This document shows, piece after piece, positions 31,151-32,281 of a stretch of DNA of 32,281 nt (positions within the stretch are counted from its first letter, which is position 1; the number at the start of each line of letters is the position of its first letter). The DNA comes from Bryobacterales bacterium. GTDB lineage: Bacteria > Acidobacteriota > Terriglobia > Bryobacterales > Bryobacteraceae. Under the pieces are notes generated by a model. It did not search any database. It was not told where the DNA came from and saw nothing but the letters and a program-made list of their open reading frames with translations. The stretch spans positions 1 through 32,281 of the forward strand of contig CANIIC010000024.1 of the NCBI GenBank assembly GCA_947467395.1, read 5' to 3'. The position numbers and the translations under genes are program-made.

Positions 31151-32281
31151 TTAGAGAGGTCGGGATTGGAGGAACTTCAAGTACTCTTGCGGATCGCGCG
31201 TGGATCCGGAAAACTGCGCCACCACCGTTTCATCGGGCTTCATCACCACGTAGAACGGCTGCGAGATCGTGTTGTAGCGTTCCTGCAATTTCTGATTCAC
31301 TTCGGCCGCCGCATCCAGGCCATCGGTGTACAGTTCCACCAGAACGAACTCACCCAACGCCGACGCGATCTCCGGCTTCGGGAACATGTTCGCCTTCATC
31401 CAGTGGCAGTTCGTACAGGCGTAGCCGGTGAAGTTCACCAGCACCAGCTTGTTCTCGGCGCGAGCCTTGTCCAGCGCTTCGCGATACTGATCCTTCATCC
31501 AGACCGGACCGCTCGAAGCCACCGGTGAGCCACCCAAGGACGTCCTGTTCACCGCCACCGGAACATAGGCGTCGAGCTCGCCCAGCGGCGCCCCGAACAT
31601 CCCCGGCAACAGACTGAACGCGAACACCAGGAACGCGCTCCCACTCAGCAAGCGTCCGATGCCCAGCGTTTCGTCCGGCTCCACGCCTTCCATGCGGAGC
31701 AGTCCTAGCAGGTACAAGCCTGCCATGGAGAACAAGACGAACCACGCAGCCAGGAACCGTTCTCGGGTCATGAAGCCGGTCTGCAGCACCTGATCGATGT
31801 TGCTCACATACTTCAGCATCACGGCCAGCAGCACGAAGCCCATCACGACCTTCACGCGAGCCAACCAGCCACCGCTGCGCGGCAGCTTCTTCAAGTACGA
31901 AGGGAACGCCGCCAGAAAGAAGAACGGCGACGCGAGGCCAGTGGCGAAGCTCGCCATGCCCACCATCGGTTGCGTCAAACTGTTGCTCGTGACCGACGAA
32001 GCCAGCAGCGGTCCCACGAACGGACCCACGCAAGCAAACGACGTCAGCGAGAACGTCAGCCCCATCAGCAACGTGCCGAAGTAACCGCCACGGCGCGACG
32101 CATGATCCATCTTTGTCAGCAAGCCGGAGGGTAGGGTAATCTCAAACGCACCCAGCAGGCTCATCGCGAAGATCGCGAACACCACGGCGATGAAGCCGTT
32201 CACCCACGGGTTCGAACTCATCTGCACTACACCGAACGGCCCCAGCGCGAGCGTCAGCGTCAGCGCGAGTCCGCAGAACAG
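31151..32281 (-). CDS. DsbD-like membrane protein with C-terminal thioredoxin domain (5' partial)
   Basis: The frame stays open to the right edge, so the start lies outside the window. The visible N-terminal part (LFCGLALTLTL, then FAIFAMSLLGAFEI, and SFACVGPFVGPLLA) is the DsbD-type membrane domain with one of its redox cysteines. After a short linker, the C-terminal ~120 residues form a thioredoxin-like domain with CTNC in VNFTGYACTNCHWMK. Such proteins pass electrons from cytoplasmic thioredoxin to periplasmic disulfides. The GTG at 32227 is not a credible start because conserved membrane sequence continues before it. It leads the visible operon of peptidase, transporter and cupin, which may include further genes outside. 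Confidence 0.9.
   Translation of the reverse strand: MFCGLALTLTLALGPFGVVQMSSNPWVNGFIAVVFAIFAMSLLGAFEITLPSGLLTKMDHASRRGGYFGTLLMGLTFSLTSFACVGPFVGPLLASSVTSNSLTQPMVGMASFATGLASPFFFLAAFPSYLKKLPRSGGWLARVKVVMGFVLLAVMLKYVSNIDQVLQTGFMTRERFLAAWFVLFSMAGLYLLGLLRMEGVEPDETLGIGRLLSGSAFLVFAFSLLPGMFGAPLGELDAYVPVAVNRTSLGGSPVASSGPVWMKDQYREALDKARAENKLVLVNFTGYACTNCHWMKANMFPKPEIASALGEFVLVELYTDGLDAAAEVNQKLQERYNTISQPFYVVMKPDETVVAQFSGSTRDPQEYLKFLQSRPL

Overview
The window looks like a chromosomal segment of a member of the Acidobacteriota, probably the Bryobacterales/Solibacterales group. This rests on the overall gene style, a fragment resembling the Solibacter-type secreted C-terminal domain, large secreted proteins and a OFA-type transporter. 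It is an inference from protein style, not a database match. Most of the window is GC-rich; the first ~3.5 kb is visibly AT-richer and uses different codons.

Layout. (1) 1-3511: one end of an integrated mobile element abutting the 3' end of guaA. It carries a full tyrosine integrase next to guaA, a small HUH-type replication initiator, a DUF6641-like gene with two tiny downstream ORFs, and the start of a second, minimal tyrosine recombinase that runs off the left edge. (2) 3512-7912: guaA (minus), a DUF3050 heme-oxygenase-like protein (plus), and an S41 carboxy-terminal processing protease (minus) with a clear terminator. (3) 7913-13111: an accessory patch. It contains a 3' fragment of a MerR-type gene, decayed sequence, a secreted DNRLRE plus collagen-like protein with nine 36-bp tandem repeats, a deleted IS3-family element with both inverted repeats, and a Tat-exported vanadium haloperoxidase. 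The patch is bounded on both sides by near-identical 49-bp stretches of MerR-gene sequence in the same orientation. (4) 12977-14222: an intact MerR-type regulator divergent from a DUF302 gene, which is convergent with thiS.

(5) 14216-27289: a strong sigma70-like promoter and a tightly packed complex I operon in the order nuoA-C-D-E-F-G-H-J-K-L-M-N, closed by a hairpin terminator. Junctions range from an 11-nt overlap to a 6-nt gap, so the 12 genes should be one transcript. nuoB and nuoI are absent from their usual places between A/C and H/J. These encode the subunits carrying clusters N2 and N6a/b, so the organism must encode them elsewhere if this complex is functional. NuoL carries a 41-residue stretch with 15 histidines.

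(6) 27306-32281: a minus-strand four-gene operon: a DsbD-like thioredoxin membrane protein (5' end outside the window), an M28 metallopeptidase of the glutamate carboxypeptidase II type, an OFA-family MFS transporter and a secreted cupin. It converges on the nuo operon at a shared bidirectional terminator.

The most notable items are the guaA-inserted element with an HUH nuclease and two different tyrosine recombinases, the nuoB/nuoI-less operon, the accessory patch bounded by MerR-gene repeats, and a ThiS whose Gly-Gly is followed by two extra residues.
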